From Hoeflea_A sp039025395 (lineage in GTDB: Bacteria > Pseudomonadota > Alphaproteobacteria > Rhizobiales > Rhizobiaceae): a DNA stretch of 64,000 bases. Below the pieces are notes generated by a model. That model was not told the origin of the DNA, ran no database searches, and worked only from the letters and a program-made list of their open reading frames with translations. The stretch lies in assembly GCA_039025395.1 (NCBI GenBank), contig JBCCOK010000013.1:1-64000 (forward strand), given 5' to 3'. How positions within the stretch are numbered: position 1 is the first letter of the stretch; the number at the start of each line of letters is the position of its first letter. This document shows positions 9,348 to 17,800 of the stretch, piece after piece. Both the position numbers and the translations under genes were made by a program.

Positions 9348-9534
9348 TTCGGAAAAAGGCGGCAATGAAACGTGCTCCCGGATTGTCCATCAACACGACG
9401 AATGCCCACATAATATGGCTCATACTGTCGAGACAAGAAAAACCCTGCGTCGACAAACCAGCCCCTCTGATTTGATCCGATGCGCGCCCGTCGGCGTCGC
9501 CTTTCATAGGCGTCCGCCCAGCCCGGTCGGATAT

Positions 9535-10623
9535 CTAAAAGAGGCCCTCCTTCGGCATGAAGTTAAGGCCAAGGCGGATCTTCTGATCGCTGCATTCAAG
9601 TGCACGCCGCCGGAATGCATCGGCGCTCAGATAGCGTTCATAGTAGTCGATGACGTGCCGGCGCATTGCGGCAATCTTTTCTTCGCCCATGATCAGGGCC
9701 GACTCTGCCCGGTCAACGACATCGACGCCTTCATGGGCAACGCACTCATAACCGTCGCGTAATGGCGGATCGAAATAATCGCCATTCTGGGTGAGCGGGA
9801 TGCATCCGACCGACATCGCCTCGACGAGATTGTGGCTGAGCGGCATGTCGACGCCGGGGCAGGCAAGAAAGAAGCGGCAATGCGCAAGTGTTTCAAGCCA
9901 TCGGCTCTTTTCGACGCGAAACCCCGCCAGATTGTCGACGAAAACAAACCGGTCTTCGAGCCGCGTTGCGGCGAGCTCCGATGAAAAGTCGGCACTTGCC
10001 CTGAAAACACTGGGTTTCGGCAGGCTTTCGAGAAGGCGTTCCAGAATGGCAGTGCGCTGCAACTTGCCGAATTTCGACAAGATGTCCGGGTTCCGATAGC
10101 GTTCGTCGTAATTGCCTGAAAAGAACAGACCGATATTGCGCCTTCCGCGACGCCACGAAGCCGTTTTGAGGTGTCGGCCGTCGGCATAGTATTTCGGATG
10201 CAGCATATAGGGAAAAAGGACGTCGTATGAGCTCGGCTGCAGCGTCAGCTTGCGGCCCTTGACCAGCTCGATCTGCTTTAGTCCCTGGAAAGGCCCGATC
10301 TGATCGCCGCCGCTGCTGTAGATAACGATGTCCTTCGGTCCGAATTCGGACTGTACCGTATTGCCGGCAAGATCCATAAGCCGCACGTCAGACTGGTCTA
10401 GCAGCCTGCCGGCCCATTTACCCGCCTCAATCTTCGAGCGCGTTTGTCTATCGCCCCAAAGGAAAGTCTCGAACCCAGCAAAGCCCAGATATTTGACAAG
10501 AACAAACAGATAGCGGCCAAGATCCCGTGCGACCAGCGCCTCGTCTGTCAGCAATACATGGGCGCACGGCCGATGCTGCCCTGCAGTTTGCCGTGTCTCA
10601 GCTTGACCGTCGCCTTGATGCAA
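9535..10623 (-). CDS. Exostosin-like glycosyltransferase
   Basis: GT-B-like protein resembling exostosin-family transferases. The C-terminal half shows FFLACPGVDMPLSHNLVEAM, then GCIPLTQNGDYF, the conserved acceptor/donor-binding pattern (hidden or limited visibility followed by EAM..GCIP). The middle has IGLFFSGNYD, which also fits. The first 25 residues are poor in character, so the true start may be downstream of 10623, near VLLTDEALVARDLG. No signal peptide or anchor is seen. It stands alone between the sugar-kinase pair and a small membrane protein. A role in surface polysaccharide synthesis is inferred from the family and nearby glycan genes. Confidence 0.65.
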   Translation of the reverse strand: MHQGDGQAETRQTAGQHRPCAHVLLTDEALVARDLGRYLFVLVKYLGFAGFETFLWGDRQTRSKIEAGKWAGRLLDQSDVRLMDLAGNTVQSEFGPKDIVIYSSGGDQIGPFQGLKQIELVKGRKLTLQPSSYDVLFPYMLHPKYYADGRHLKTASWRRGRRNIGLFFSGNYDERYRNPDILSKFGKLQRTAILERLLESLPKPSVFRASADFSSELAATRLEDRFVFVDNLAGFRVEKSRWLETLAHCRFFLACPGVDMPLSHNLVEAMSVGCIPLTQNGDYFDPPLRDGYECVAHEGVDVVDRAESALIMGEEKIAAMRRHVIDYYERYLSADAFRRRALECSDQKIRLGLNFMPKEGLF

Positions 10624-10828
10624 TCCGATCGCTTTCCTTGTCAGAACCTTTATTTGAGACGTCCCGGTTCGGATCCGTCCGGACGCGCATGCGCATCCTC
10701 ATACTATTTTGACCGGGTTTCGTATACCGCATGCGGCTGCAATGCGCGGCGACTTTAAAAGTCACCGCGACAATGTCCGCCAGCCGCATGGCTATGTGAC
10801 GCTTGAAGCCTGGGGCTTGATCCAATCG

Positions 10829-11275
10829 CTAGATCTTGCAGGTCTTGTAGATCTGACGTTCTCGGATCGTATCGGCGGGTCCGCGGCTGGAAATGAGCTC
10901 GTAGTGGGCCGCGCCCTGTTTGATGACCTCGACCGCGACATGCGATAGTTCCGTGCTTCCCAGCGGACATTCCTCACCGGATGACAGCAACAATATACCC
11001 CCTGAACGGATCAACGCCGGTCCGCTCTTGAGTCGCTCGCCGATCGGCGCCGAAAAACCGGCCGTATAGTTTGAACGGCCCGCGAAATCGCTGTCACGCA
11101 CCGAGTTTGCCGCCATCCACCCGAGCAGCCCCGCGATCAGCATCACAGCCAACAGGAGCATGGTGTGGGCACCTAAGGATTTCTTCTTGCTGACCAGAAA
11201 ATGCAAGGCTTCAAGCTCCATCATCATGGCCCGCATTGAACGATTCTCTGCCATTCTTTTCGCAGTCCCATCCAC
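10829..11275 (-). CDS. Small membrane-anchored hypothetical protein
   Basis: 148 aa with one hydrophobic segment (about residues 38-56, TMLLLAVMLIAGLLGWMAA) after a short positively charged N-terminus, so a type-II single-span topology is likely, with the C-terminal 90 residues outside. The periplasmic part has two cysteines (in GEECPLG and KTCKI) that could form a disulfide. I do not recognise the family. Several in-frame ATGs in the first 20 codons make the start uncertain. A perfect 18-bp palindrome lies 35 bp upstream of the chosen start, suggesting direct regulation. Confidence 0.55.
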   Translation of the reverse strand: MDGTAKRMAENRSMRAMMMELEALHFLVSKKKSLGAHTMLLLAVMLIAGLLGWMAANSVRDSDFAGRSNYTAGFSAPIGERLKSGPALIRSGGILLLSSGEECPLGSTELSHVAVEVIKQGAAHYELISSRGPADTIRERQIYKTCKI

Positions 11276-11309
11276 TCAAGACATAATTGTGGTGTCGGGA
11301 AACTACACG

Positions 11310-11327
11310 ATTGAACCATGGTTCAAT
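11310..11327. promoter_or_regulatory. 18-bp perfect palindrome, probable operator
   Basis: ATTGAACCATGGTTCAAT is perfectly self-complementary. It lies 35 bp upstream of the small membrane-protein gene on the minus strand, with no following T-run, so a protein-binding site is more likely than a terminator. The binding protein is unknown. Confidence 0.5.
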
Positions 11328-11546
11328 GTGGTGAATCTCACCAAATTCAACTGAAAATTAAGGTTTCCCAGCAGAGCCAAGAAATACCGATGGGATTTTA
11401 CTCCGAAGTCGCCAGGTATCCTGACCAAAGGGATTTTTGCTTTAGAAAGACAGCAATGGGTACACCAAGACGTCAATCGTAGCCGTAACGGGCTCTATGA
11501 TCGTGGGACTTGTCGGTTCGCCATGAACCAAACACCGACAGCGCAA

Positions 11547-13760
11547 TCACTTTTCGTCAAACTGATAGATGCCGTCCCAGTGGTCCGGCGGATTTTCAAG
11601 CAGATTTTCAAGCCGCTTGAGATAGGTGAGATACAACGCGTTGAGCATCGCCGGGGCTTGTTCACGCAGAGAATTTGCCTGCTTTACTGCCGCTTCGAAA
11701 TCGCCGTCGCGGTAAATGTTCAGAAACGCGTTGTGCGCCTCAATCAGCTGATCTGCTGCGCTGCCGTTGAGTTCAGACCGGCTGAAGACCGTATAAAGCA
11801 CCAGCGGCTCTTCGCGGCCGACCACCCGGACGCTGTCCACCTCAAGCATCACATAGTTAGCGTTTTCGGCCGTAGAGTTTTGAACGACCGAGCTTTCCAC
11901 CAGCATCGGCAGGCCATAGGCCTTGGTCACCCCCTCGATCCGCGCTGCCACATTGACCGCATCGCCGATAGCCGAGTAGTTGAACCGTTGCGAAGATCCG
12001 AGATTGCCGACGCAGCAGGGACCGGTATTCAGACCGATCCCGATCCTGATTTGGATGTCCTTTGATGCGTTCAGCGCGCGCAATCGTTCAATCATTCCCA
12101 ACGCCGCTTCTATTGCCGCCTGCCTGTGGTTGTCGACCGGCAGCGGCGCGTTCCAGAATGCCATGATTGCGTCGCCCATATATTTGTCGATGGTTGCGCC
12201 GGATTTGAGCAGCTCATCCGTCATGGGCGTAAGAAAGTCATTCAGCAGCCGGGTCAGGCCTTCCGGATCCAATTCCTCCGAGAGCGACGTAAAGCCGCGA
12301 ATATCGCAGAAGAGAAGCGTCAACTCCCGCATCTCGCCCCCCAGCTTCAACGCCTGAGGATCGTCGGCGAGACGGCTGACCATGGCAGGCGCCAGGTAGC
12401 GACCGAAGGCACCGCGAATGAAGCGCTTCTCGCGCTCACTGCTTAAATACTGTGCGATGGTAACCGCGACAAAAACCAGCACCGTCGACATCGCCGGCAA
12501 AAGGGGGTCAACAAGGACCTGGCGCTGCGCAAAGAAATACCATGACAAGGAAAGAATACAGGCCAGCAATGCAAGAGCCATGGTTGCATTGAGGACCGGT
12601 TGACCGGGCCGCACAAATACGATGAGCAGGATCGCCGCAAGGACCGCCACCGAATATTCGAGGCCGATCATGTAATCCGGGCGATTGAGAAACGTGCCGG
12701 AAAGGACTTGGTCGATCAATTCGGCGTGGACCGTCACGCCAGGCACGCCGGATCCGAGCGGCGTGACGCGGAGATCCCTGAGGCCCAGCGCGCTCGTTCC
12801 AATGAGAACGATGTGGCCAGCGATCCGATCCTGCAGCGCATCGACATCAACATCGTTCCCGACGAGGTCGCCTGCCGAGACCGTGTTTGCGCCTGCCTGT
12901 CCGGAGTAATACACCCACAGCCGGCCGATGCCGTCCGTGGGTACCTCGAACGCCCCAGCCTTGACGCTGACGATTGCCGGTGCGCCGGCTTCTGTTTCCC
13001 CGCTGGCGCCGGTACTCTTGACGACGAAACTGGACGCTCCCTGGGCAACGCGCAGCGTTTCCAGACCGAGCGAAGGATAGAGTTCGCCCGCGGCGCTTGA
13101 GATCAGAGGTATCTTGCGGACAATCCCGTCGATTTCGGGCGGAAAGCTGAAAAAGCCGAGGCCCGCGGCCGCAGCGTCAAACCCTTCTAGATTGAAAAGT
13201 CCTCCTTCGTAGTCTGTCAGGATTTCTTTCGGATCGCGGCCGGCATAGGCAAAGCCCGCCTTGGGCGGCGGCACGTCCGAAACGATCTCGGATGTCAGCG
13301 CCATGCCCATGACCGTTGGGTTGCGTTCAAGAGCCTGTTGGAACACGTCGTCATTATCGAGTTCAGGGACACCTTCCGGAAAACTGATCTGCGCTCCAGC
13401 GTTGCGCAAGTCCGCCAGGGTTCCTTGTAGCGAAGTCCGGTCCGGCTCGGAAAAGGTCATGTCGAAACCGATTGCGGCCGCGCCGAGTTCGCCGAGCCGG
13501 TCGACCATGAGAGCCAACTGCGAGCGTGGCCACGGCCATTGTCCATGTTGTTTCAGCGCAGCTTCGTCGATATCCACGATCAGGATAGGTGCGCCAGCCG
13601 GTGCTCGCGGCTTGAAGCGCTGGTACTCGTCAAAAATGAGTAAAGACAACCTGTCGAATGTAGCGGAGCCAATTGAAGCAACTAAAAAGAGCAATAAAAG
13701 AGCAATAAATCCAGCGCAAGCGGACAAGAATCTTGTAGAACGGCCTTTCCAAAAACCCAA
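11547..13760 (-). CDS. CHASE2-domain adenylate/guanylate cyclase (class III)
   Basis: Membrane cyclase making cAMP or cGMP in response to an extracytoplasmic cue. An N-terminal membrane span is followed by a CHASE2 sensor domain (from FDEYQRFKPR through about residue 360; ILIVDIDEAAL, WPWPR and GFDMTFSEPD are characteristic), then two to three spans (about 365-430), then a catalytic domain (about 475-640). The catalytic part has LLFCDIRGFTS and DKYMGDAIMAFW with both metal-binding aspartates and NYSAIGDAVNVAARIEG. Length of 737 aa matches CHASE2-cyclases common in rhizobia. It stands as a single gene. The ligand of CHASE2 is unknown. Confidence 0.9.
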   Translation of the reverse strand: MGFWKGRSTRFLSACAGFIALLLLFLVASIGSATFDRLSLLIFDEYQRFKPRAPAGAPILIVDIDEAALKQHGQWPWPRSQLALMVDRLGELGAAAIGFDMTFSEPDRTSLQGTLADLRNAGAQISFPEGVPELDNDDVFQQALERNPTVMGMALTSEIVSDVPPPKAGFAYAGRDPKEILTDYEGGLFNLEGFDAAAAGLGFFSFPPEIDGIVRKIPLISSAAGELYPSLGLETLRVAQGASSFVVKSTGASGETEAGAPAIVSVKAGAFEVPTDGIGRLWVYYSGQAGANTVSAGDLVGNDVDVDALQDRIAGHIVLIGTSALGLRDLRVTPLGSGVPGVTVHAELIDQVLSGTFLNRPDYMIGLEYSVAVLAAILLIVFVRPGQPVLNATMALALLACILSLSWYFFAQRQVLVDPLLPAMSTVLVFVAVTIAQYLSSEREKRFIRGAFGRYLAPAMVSRLADDPQALKLGGEMRELTLLFCDIRGFTSLSEELDPEGLTRLLNDFLTPMTDELLKSGATIDKYMGDAIMAFWNAPLPVDNHRQAAIEAALGMIERLRALNASKDIQIRIGIGLNTGPCCVGNLGSSQRFNYSAIGDAVNVAARIEGVTKAYGLPMLVESSVVQNSTAENANYVMLEVDSVRVVGREEPLVLYTVFSRSELNGSAADQLIEAHNAFLNIYRDGDFEAAVKQANSLREQAPAMLNALYLTYLKRLENLLENPPDHWDGIYQFDEK

Positions 13761-14216
13761 TATTTTTTCCTATCCGTCTAAATCTGATTGCGAAACTTGG
13801 TAAAACTGACTGACTTTCCGCATGAATTTGGTTTCATCCAATACAAATGCACGGTAACCGAATGTTATGGATGGGGTCGTTAGCCTTTACTTGATACACT
13901 GCTGAGATAAGGCGTGTTTTCGTTTGCGATGTCGGCGAGCGCTGCGGTTGAGGATGTAGCATATGAGCAAGTCGTCGCAAATCCCGGCGATCCGCACCTA
14001 AACGGGCTTTACCCACAGCATCAGCCCGAACGCCTCATTGCACGACATGTCTGATCGGCATGCTCGGCGCTTTCGCAAAGGCCGGATGACACGCAACAAC
14101 CGCCGCCCATTGACACTTCGCGTCTCACGAAAAAAGCTGCGGCAAGCCCCCTTGTCAGCGACGGACAAAGGCGCTGTATTGTTAGCGCAATCCGGTGGCA
14201 GACGATTGAGAGGGCC
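13761..14216. other. Intergenic region upstream of two divergent genes
   Basis: About 455 bp between the divergent cyclase and HlyD-type genes, so it should contain both promoters. Short frames on either strand lack recognisable motifs. No clear hairpin terminator or repeat was seen. Confidence 0.4.
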
Positions 14217-15443
14217 ATGCCGCAAACCAATTTGGCAAGGCGAAAGGGGCTGGTCGTCTCCGTAATGATCATCGTCTTCGCGGTTTACTGCGCTTGGATG
14301 ATTGGCCCCTATCTGCAATCGATACTTATTCGCGATGCTGCTGTGACGTCCTGGTCGAGGACCGTGACATCCCCCATCGCCGGAGAAGTTACCTCTGAAA
14401 TGCCCAATGCGGCCGCTGTGATCGGCGAAGACGGTCATGTGGCGACCGTGGTCAATGACCGGCTTTTTGACAAAACAGCGGCCATCGGGGCCCTGCAGGC
14501 TCGCATCGATCATGCAGCTGTCAAAAGAGATGAAGCCGGCGACATCATTGAAGGCCTTGAAGCCCTGCGGCAACAGCGCGAGTCGCGCACACGCAGATAC
14601 GCTGAAGTTTTCCGCGCCGAACTTGCCACAACCGTTGAAACGCTTCAGTCCGAAATTGCCATTACTGAACGCCGGATGGAAATCCTCGGCCGTTTATTGA
14701 GCCGGCAGCGGGAACTGCGTCAGCGCAATGTCGCAGCCGATGCTGCGGTCGATGAATCCGAGCTCCGTCTTAGTGAACTCGAGAGTGCTCGCGAAAGGCT
14801 GTCTTCTAACCTGGCCTATGCCAGGATCCGCCAGCAGGCGGCTGAAGACGGCGTCTTTATCGAAGAGGACGGATCGGATCCGAACTGGTCGCAGCAGACC
14901 GATTTTGCGCTTGAGCGGCAACTTCTCGAAGCCAGGGCCCGCAAGCGCGACGCGGAACAGGAGGCGCGTGAGTTGAACGTTCTTCTTACAACCGCCAAGC
15001 AGGAATTTGAGCGCCTCAGCAAGGCGGAGATCGTTGTCCCGGCAGGTGCCGTGATTGAAAGCGTTCAGGTAACGGCGGGTGAAACGGTTTCGGCGGGCGA
15101 CGTCTTGCTGCGCTGGGTCGATTGCGCGGTTCTGCTTGTCGATGTCCCGGTTTCCGACGCCGAGTTGCCCCTGATCCGGCCCGGTATGCGGGCAGAGGTG
15201 GTCATGGAAGGCGAAAGCGACGAGCGTGACGCCACCGTAATGCTCACAAGGGGAGCAGCCGCAACGCTTGGGCGCGATGACCTTGCCAGCATTGCCAAGG
15301 GGCGACAGGACGGTGTGGCGCAGGTAATTGTCAGGCTGGATGCTGAAAACCGCGAAGGCGAGTGTCCGGTTGGCCGCGCCGCCTATGTCGGCTTTCCCGA
15401 TGTCGGCTTCCTTGACGTCATCAGTGCGAGATTGCGCCTGTGA
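14217..15443 (+). CDS. HlyD-family periplasmic adaptor (membrane fusion protein)
   Basis: Inner-membrane-anchored adaptor subunit. One membrane span (about residues 13-32) is followed by a first lipoyl half (SRTVTSPIAGEV), a long charged helical hairpin (about 95-270, probably coiled coil), the second lipoyl half (IVVPAGAVIESVQVTAGETV) and a beta-barrel region. A GAGGG-type ribosome site precedes the ATG. The gene overlaps the next one by 4 bp (GTGA), a sign of coupled translation. No ABC, RND or MFS partner and no outer-membrane channel is adjacent; the partner appears to be the CDF-like protein, an unusual pairing. Substrate is unknown. Confidence 0.78.
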   Translation: MPQTNLARRKGLVVSVMIIVFAVYCAWMIGPYLQSILIRDAAVTSWSRTVTSPIAGEVTSEMPNAAAVIGEDGHVATVVNDRLFDKTAAIGALQARIDHAAVKRDEAGDIIEGLEALRQQRESRTRRYAEVFRAELATTVETLQSEIAITERRMEILGRLLSRQRELRQRNVAADAAVDESELRLSELESARERLSSNLAYARIRQQAAEDGVFIEEDGSDPNWSQQTDFALERQLLEARARKRDAEQEARELNVLLTTAKQEFERLSKAEIVVPAGAVIESVQVTAGETVSAGDVLLRWVDCAVLLVDVPVSDAELPLIRPGMRAEVVMEGESDERDATVMLTRGAAATLGRDDLASIAKGRQDGVAQVIVRLDAENREGECPVGRAAYVGFPDVGFLDVISARLRL

Positions 15444-16366
15444 GATTTCTCGGTGAAGCAACCAGAGAGCCGTCGCCGACCGAGCGTGCGAAGGAGCGCT
15501 CAACCTTCTACACCATTGTTGCCGACCTATTCATAACGGCGCTTCAGCTCATTGCCGCCGCTCTGACCGGCTCCTTGACCTTGTTGAGCGAGTCGATCCG
15601 TTGCGTTCTCATGGATATTGTCGAAATCTATTCCTACTGGCTTCTTGGCGGAGTCCACCGCGGCCGCCTTAAACATTTTCAGTTTGGCATCGGCAAGATC
15701 GAACAATTCGCCTGGCTGATTTTTGGCTGCGCGCTGTTTCTCAGTGGCTTGTGGCTGACCGCCAGGGTTTTCCAATCGGTATTCGACAGCCAGCTTGCCC
15801 CCTCTCCACAGGGTCTCGCCTTTGCCGCCGTCGTCAATGCCATCAATCTCCTGATCAATGTCCTTTCCTTTTATGCGATGCTTGCCGCTTCCGATCAAAA
15901 GGAATCCGACATATTCCGGGCGCAACGGAGGTCCCGTGGGCTTAAGGCCCTGAACTCAGCCTTTTTGCAGGTCACGCTGACGATCGCGGCGCTATCGAGC
16001 GATCCGGTTATCGCAAGGGTCATGGACGGCGTCGGTGCAGCATTGGTGGCGGGTGTCATGGTCGTCACTGGCGGCGCCATGATTGGCCGGGCTCTTCCCG
16101 ATCTCCTGGACGCGCCGCTCACCGGAAGCGCTTTTGAACGCATTATGGCGGCGATCGCTTCCACCGCGGGCGCGGTGAGCGATATCGCCTCTGTCCGGAC
16201 AAGGCGGTCCGGCCGGTTCCCGCAGGTTGAGGTTACGCTTTCACATCTCGGTGCCGCGTCCGCTCAGGAACTCGACACCCGGATCCGTGAATTGCGCGAT
16301 GCCATCGCCGAGATTGACGAAAATATCGAGCTTGTCGTCGTCGTGTCCGCAAAGCAGACAGGCTGA
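15440..16366 (+). CDS. Cation-diffusion-facilitator-like membrane protein lacking metal ligands
   Basis: 308 aa with about six hydrophobic segments and the general layout of the CDF family (TM domain followed by a short cytoplasmic C-terminal domain starting near LPDLLDAPL). The GTG start overlaps the HlyD-type gene by 4 bp. In ordinary CDF pumps TM2 carries DxxxH/DxxxD and TM5 HxxxD to bind zinc. Here TM2 reads TLLSESIRCVLMDI, with the His replaced by Arg and the spacing changed, and the TM5 region reads LNSAFLQVTLTI with no His or Asp pair. Metal transport by the usual mechanism is therefore doubtful. It may be a specialised carrier or a scaffold for its adaptor partner. Confidence 0.7.
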   Translation: MRFLGEATREPSPTERAKERSTFYTIVADLFITALQLIAAALTGSLTLLSESIRCVLMDIVEIYSYWLLGGVHRGRLKHFQFGIGKIEQFAWLIFGCALFLSGLWLTARVFQSVFDSQLAPSPQGLAFAAVVNAINLLINVLSFYAMLAASDQKESDIFRAQRRSRGLKALNSAFLQVTLTIAALSSDPVIARVMDGVGAALVAGVMVVTGGAMIGRALPDLLDAPLTGSAFERIMAAIASTAGAVSDIASVRTRRSGRFPQVEVTLSHLGAASAQELDTRIRELRDAIAEIDENIELVVVVSAKQTG

Positions 16367-16432
16367 TGTCGGAAATACGCCTGCGCCCGGATTTCCGACG
16401 TGCTTTTTGCGTTTCGGAATACGGAGAACGCG

Positions 16433-17032
16433 ATGCACGATTATTCGGCCTTTAAGCAGCTTTTGCTCTTCCTTGCGGACCTCTATCGTACCGAGGGCCG
16501 CGCTGGAGGAGATCAAGCGGCCGCGGCGCTTTACAATGCCGTTGACAGGTTTCCTCGCTATCTGCCCGAACCGTACAACTACCTGCCGGGGGCAGCGGAA
16601 ACGGCGCTGAAGATGTCACCGCATCCAAAGGCGGAGATTGTCGCCGCCGCGCTGCCGCTGATACGCTGGTTTCGCGCTACAGACAGTATGCAATCAATTG
16701 GTGATGACGTCGGCGCGCGCATGCTGGTCAGCGAGCTCATTGGTCCCGACGGTATGATTTATTGTGCAGATACGCGCGTTGGATTGTTTGTCCAATGCCC
16801 CAACCTCGACTATCCGACGCGAAAGCACGGCGCCGAGGAAACCTATGTCGTTCTTGGCGGCGAAGCCTATTGGAACAGCGGCACAAATCCTCCTGCGCTC
16901 AAGAAGACCGGCGATTGGGTGTATCACCGCTCACACATTGCCCACCGAAGCCTTACCGTAGATAAGCCGACAATCGCTGCTTGGCGATGGACCGGCGACA
17001 TACGCTACGAGGCCTATGCCTGCGCCGGCTGA
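16433..17032 (+). CDS. DMSP-lyase-family (DddL/DddQ-like) cupin protein
   Basis: 199-aa cupin resembling dimethylsulfoniopropionate lyases, which cleave DMSP to dimethyl sulfide and acrylate. The metal-site block is DYPTRKHGAEETYVVLGG (126-143) with Tyr127, His132, Glu136 and Tyr138, and a second histidine in HIAHRS (His171); the C-terminal WRWTGDI is also typical. The His expected two residues before His132 is Arg130 here, so activity on DMSP is uncertain; the family also contains non-lyase cupins. The start at 16433 follows a GGAGA ribosome site; an ATG at 16400 is in frame but less well placed. It lies 66 bp after the CDF-like gene, so one operon is likely. Confidence 0.7.
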   Translation: MHDYSAFKQLLLFLADLYRTEGRAGGDQAAAALYNAVDRFPRYLPEPYNYLPGAAETALKMSPHPKAEIVAAALPLIRWFRATDSMQSIGDDVGARMLVSELIGPDGMIYCADTRVGLFVQCPNLDYPTRKHGAEETYVVLGGEAYWNSGTNPPALKKTGDWVYHRSHIAHRSLTVDKPTIAAWRWTGDIRYEAYACAG

Positions 17033-17074
17033 TGCGGCAATACCAAACACTGCGAAACGTCATCAAAAATCACT

Positions 17075-17800
17075 TCAAAGGCTGTCCACCGCATCCCTGA
17101 CTGCTTTGACGACGTCGCCGTCGGTGACGACAAGTGATTCACCTGCTGAAAATCCGTGCGCCGTGATCGCTCGGTCGTATTGTCGGGTGGCGCGCCCGAA
17201 CGATCCGTGCAGTGCACGCACACTGGTTTTCTGCACGATTTCAGCGGCATTGCCGGCATGAATGCCGCCGCCGGCCATGATCGAAAGTCGGTCGTCGGCA
17301 AGTTCGACATAGTGGCGAATATTATCGATTCCTCTCAGTGCCGACTGCCCGCGGCCCGATGTCAGAATATGGTCTATCCCGAGATCTGCGGCTTGGTCGA
17401 TCGCAAGGACGGGGTCTTCGATCAGGTCGAAAACCCGGTGCAGCGTGACGCTCAAACCGCCGGCAGCCTCGACGAGTGCTTCGAGCGCTGTTTCGTTGAT
17501 CCAGCGGTCCGCGCTTGCCCCGATAACGACGCCGTCGAGACCGACTTCCCGGCAGGCCCGCACATCGTCGATCATCTGGTCGACTTCGCCAGGGGTGAAT
17601 TCGAAATCGCCGGCCCGCGGCCGGATCATTGCATGAACCGGCACATTGACCTGCGTTGCCGCCAGCATGAAGCCGGCACTCGGTGTAAGGCCTCCCAGTT
17701 CCAGCGCTGAACACAGCTCGATCCGGTCGGCGCCGGCTTCAGCGGCGCGCTGAAGCGAAAGGACATTGTCGACACAGACCTCGATTGCGATGGAACTCAT
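17075..17800 (-). CDS. cutC: CutC family protein
   Basis: TIM-barrel protein of the CutC family, historically linked to copper homeostasis but of uncertain biochemical role. It starts IAIEVCVDNVLSLQ and has GADRIELCSALELGGLTPS, PVHAMIRPRAGDF and the C-terminal SIMAGGGIHAGN block, all characteristic. Length of 241 aa is normal. Its ATG overlaps the stop of the upstream ROK kinase gene by 4 bp (17797-17800), so it is translated with it. Co-occurrence with a sugar kinase fits a carbohydrate-related role better than copper, but that is inference. It is convergent with the cupin gene. Confidence 0.9.
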   Translation of the reverse strand: MSSIAIEVCVDNVLSLQRAAEAGADRIELCSALELGGLTPSAGFMLAATQVNVPVHAMIRPRAGDFEFTPGEVDQMIDDVRACREVGLDGVVIGASADRWINETALEALVEAAGGLSVTLHRVFDLIEDPVLAIDQAADLGIDHILTSGRGQSALRGIDNIRHYVELADDRLSIMAGGGIHAGNAAEIVQKTSVRALHGSFGRATRQYDRAITAHGFSAGESLVVTDGDVVKAVRDAVDSL

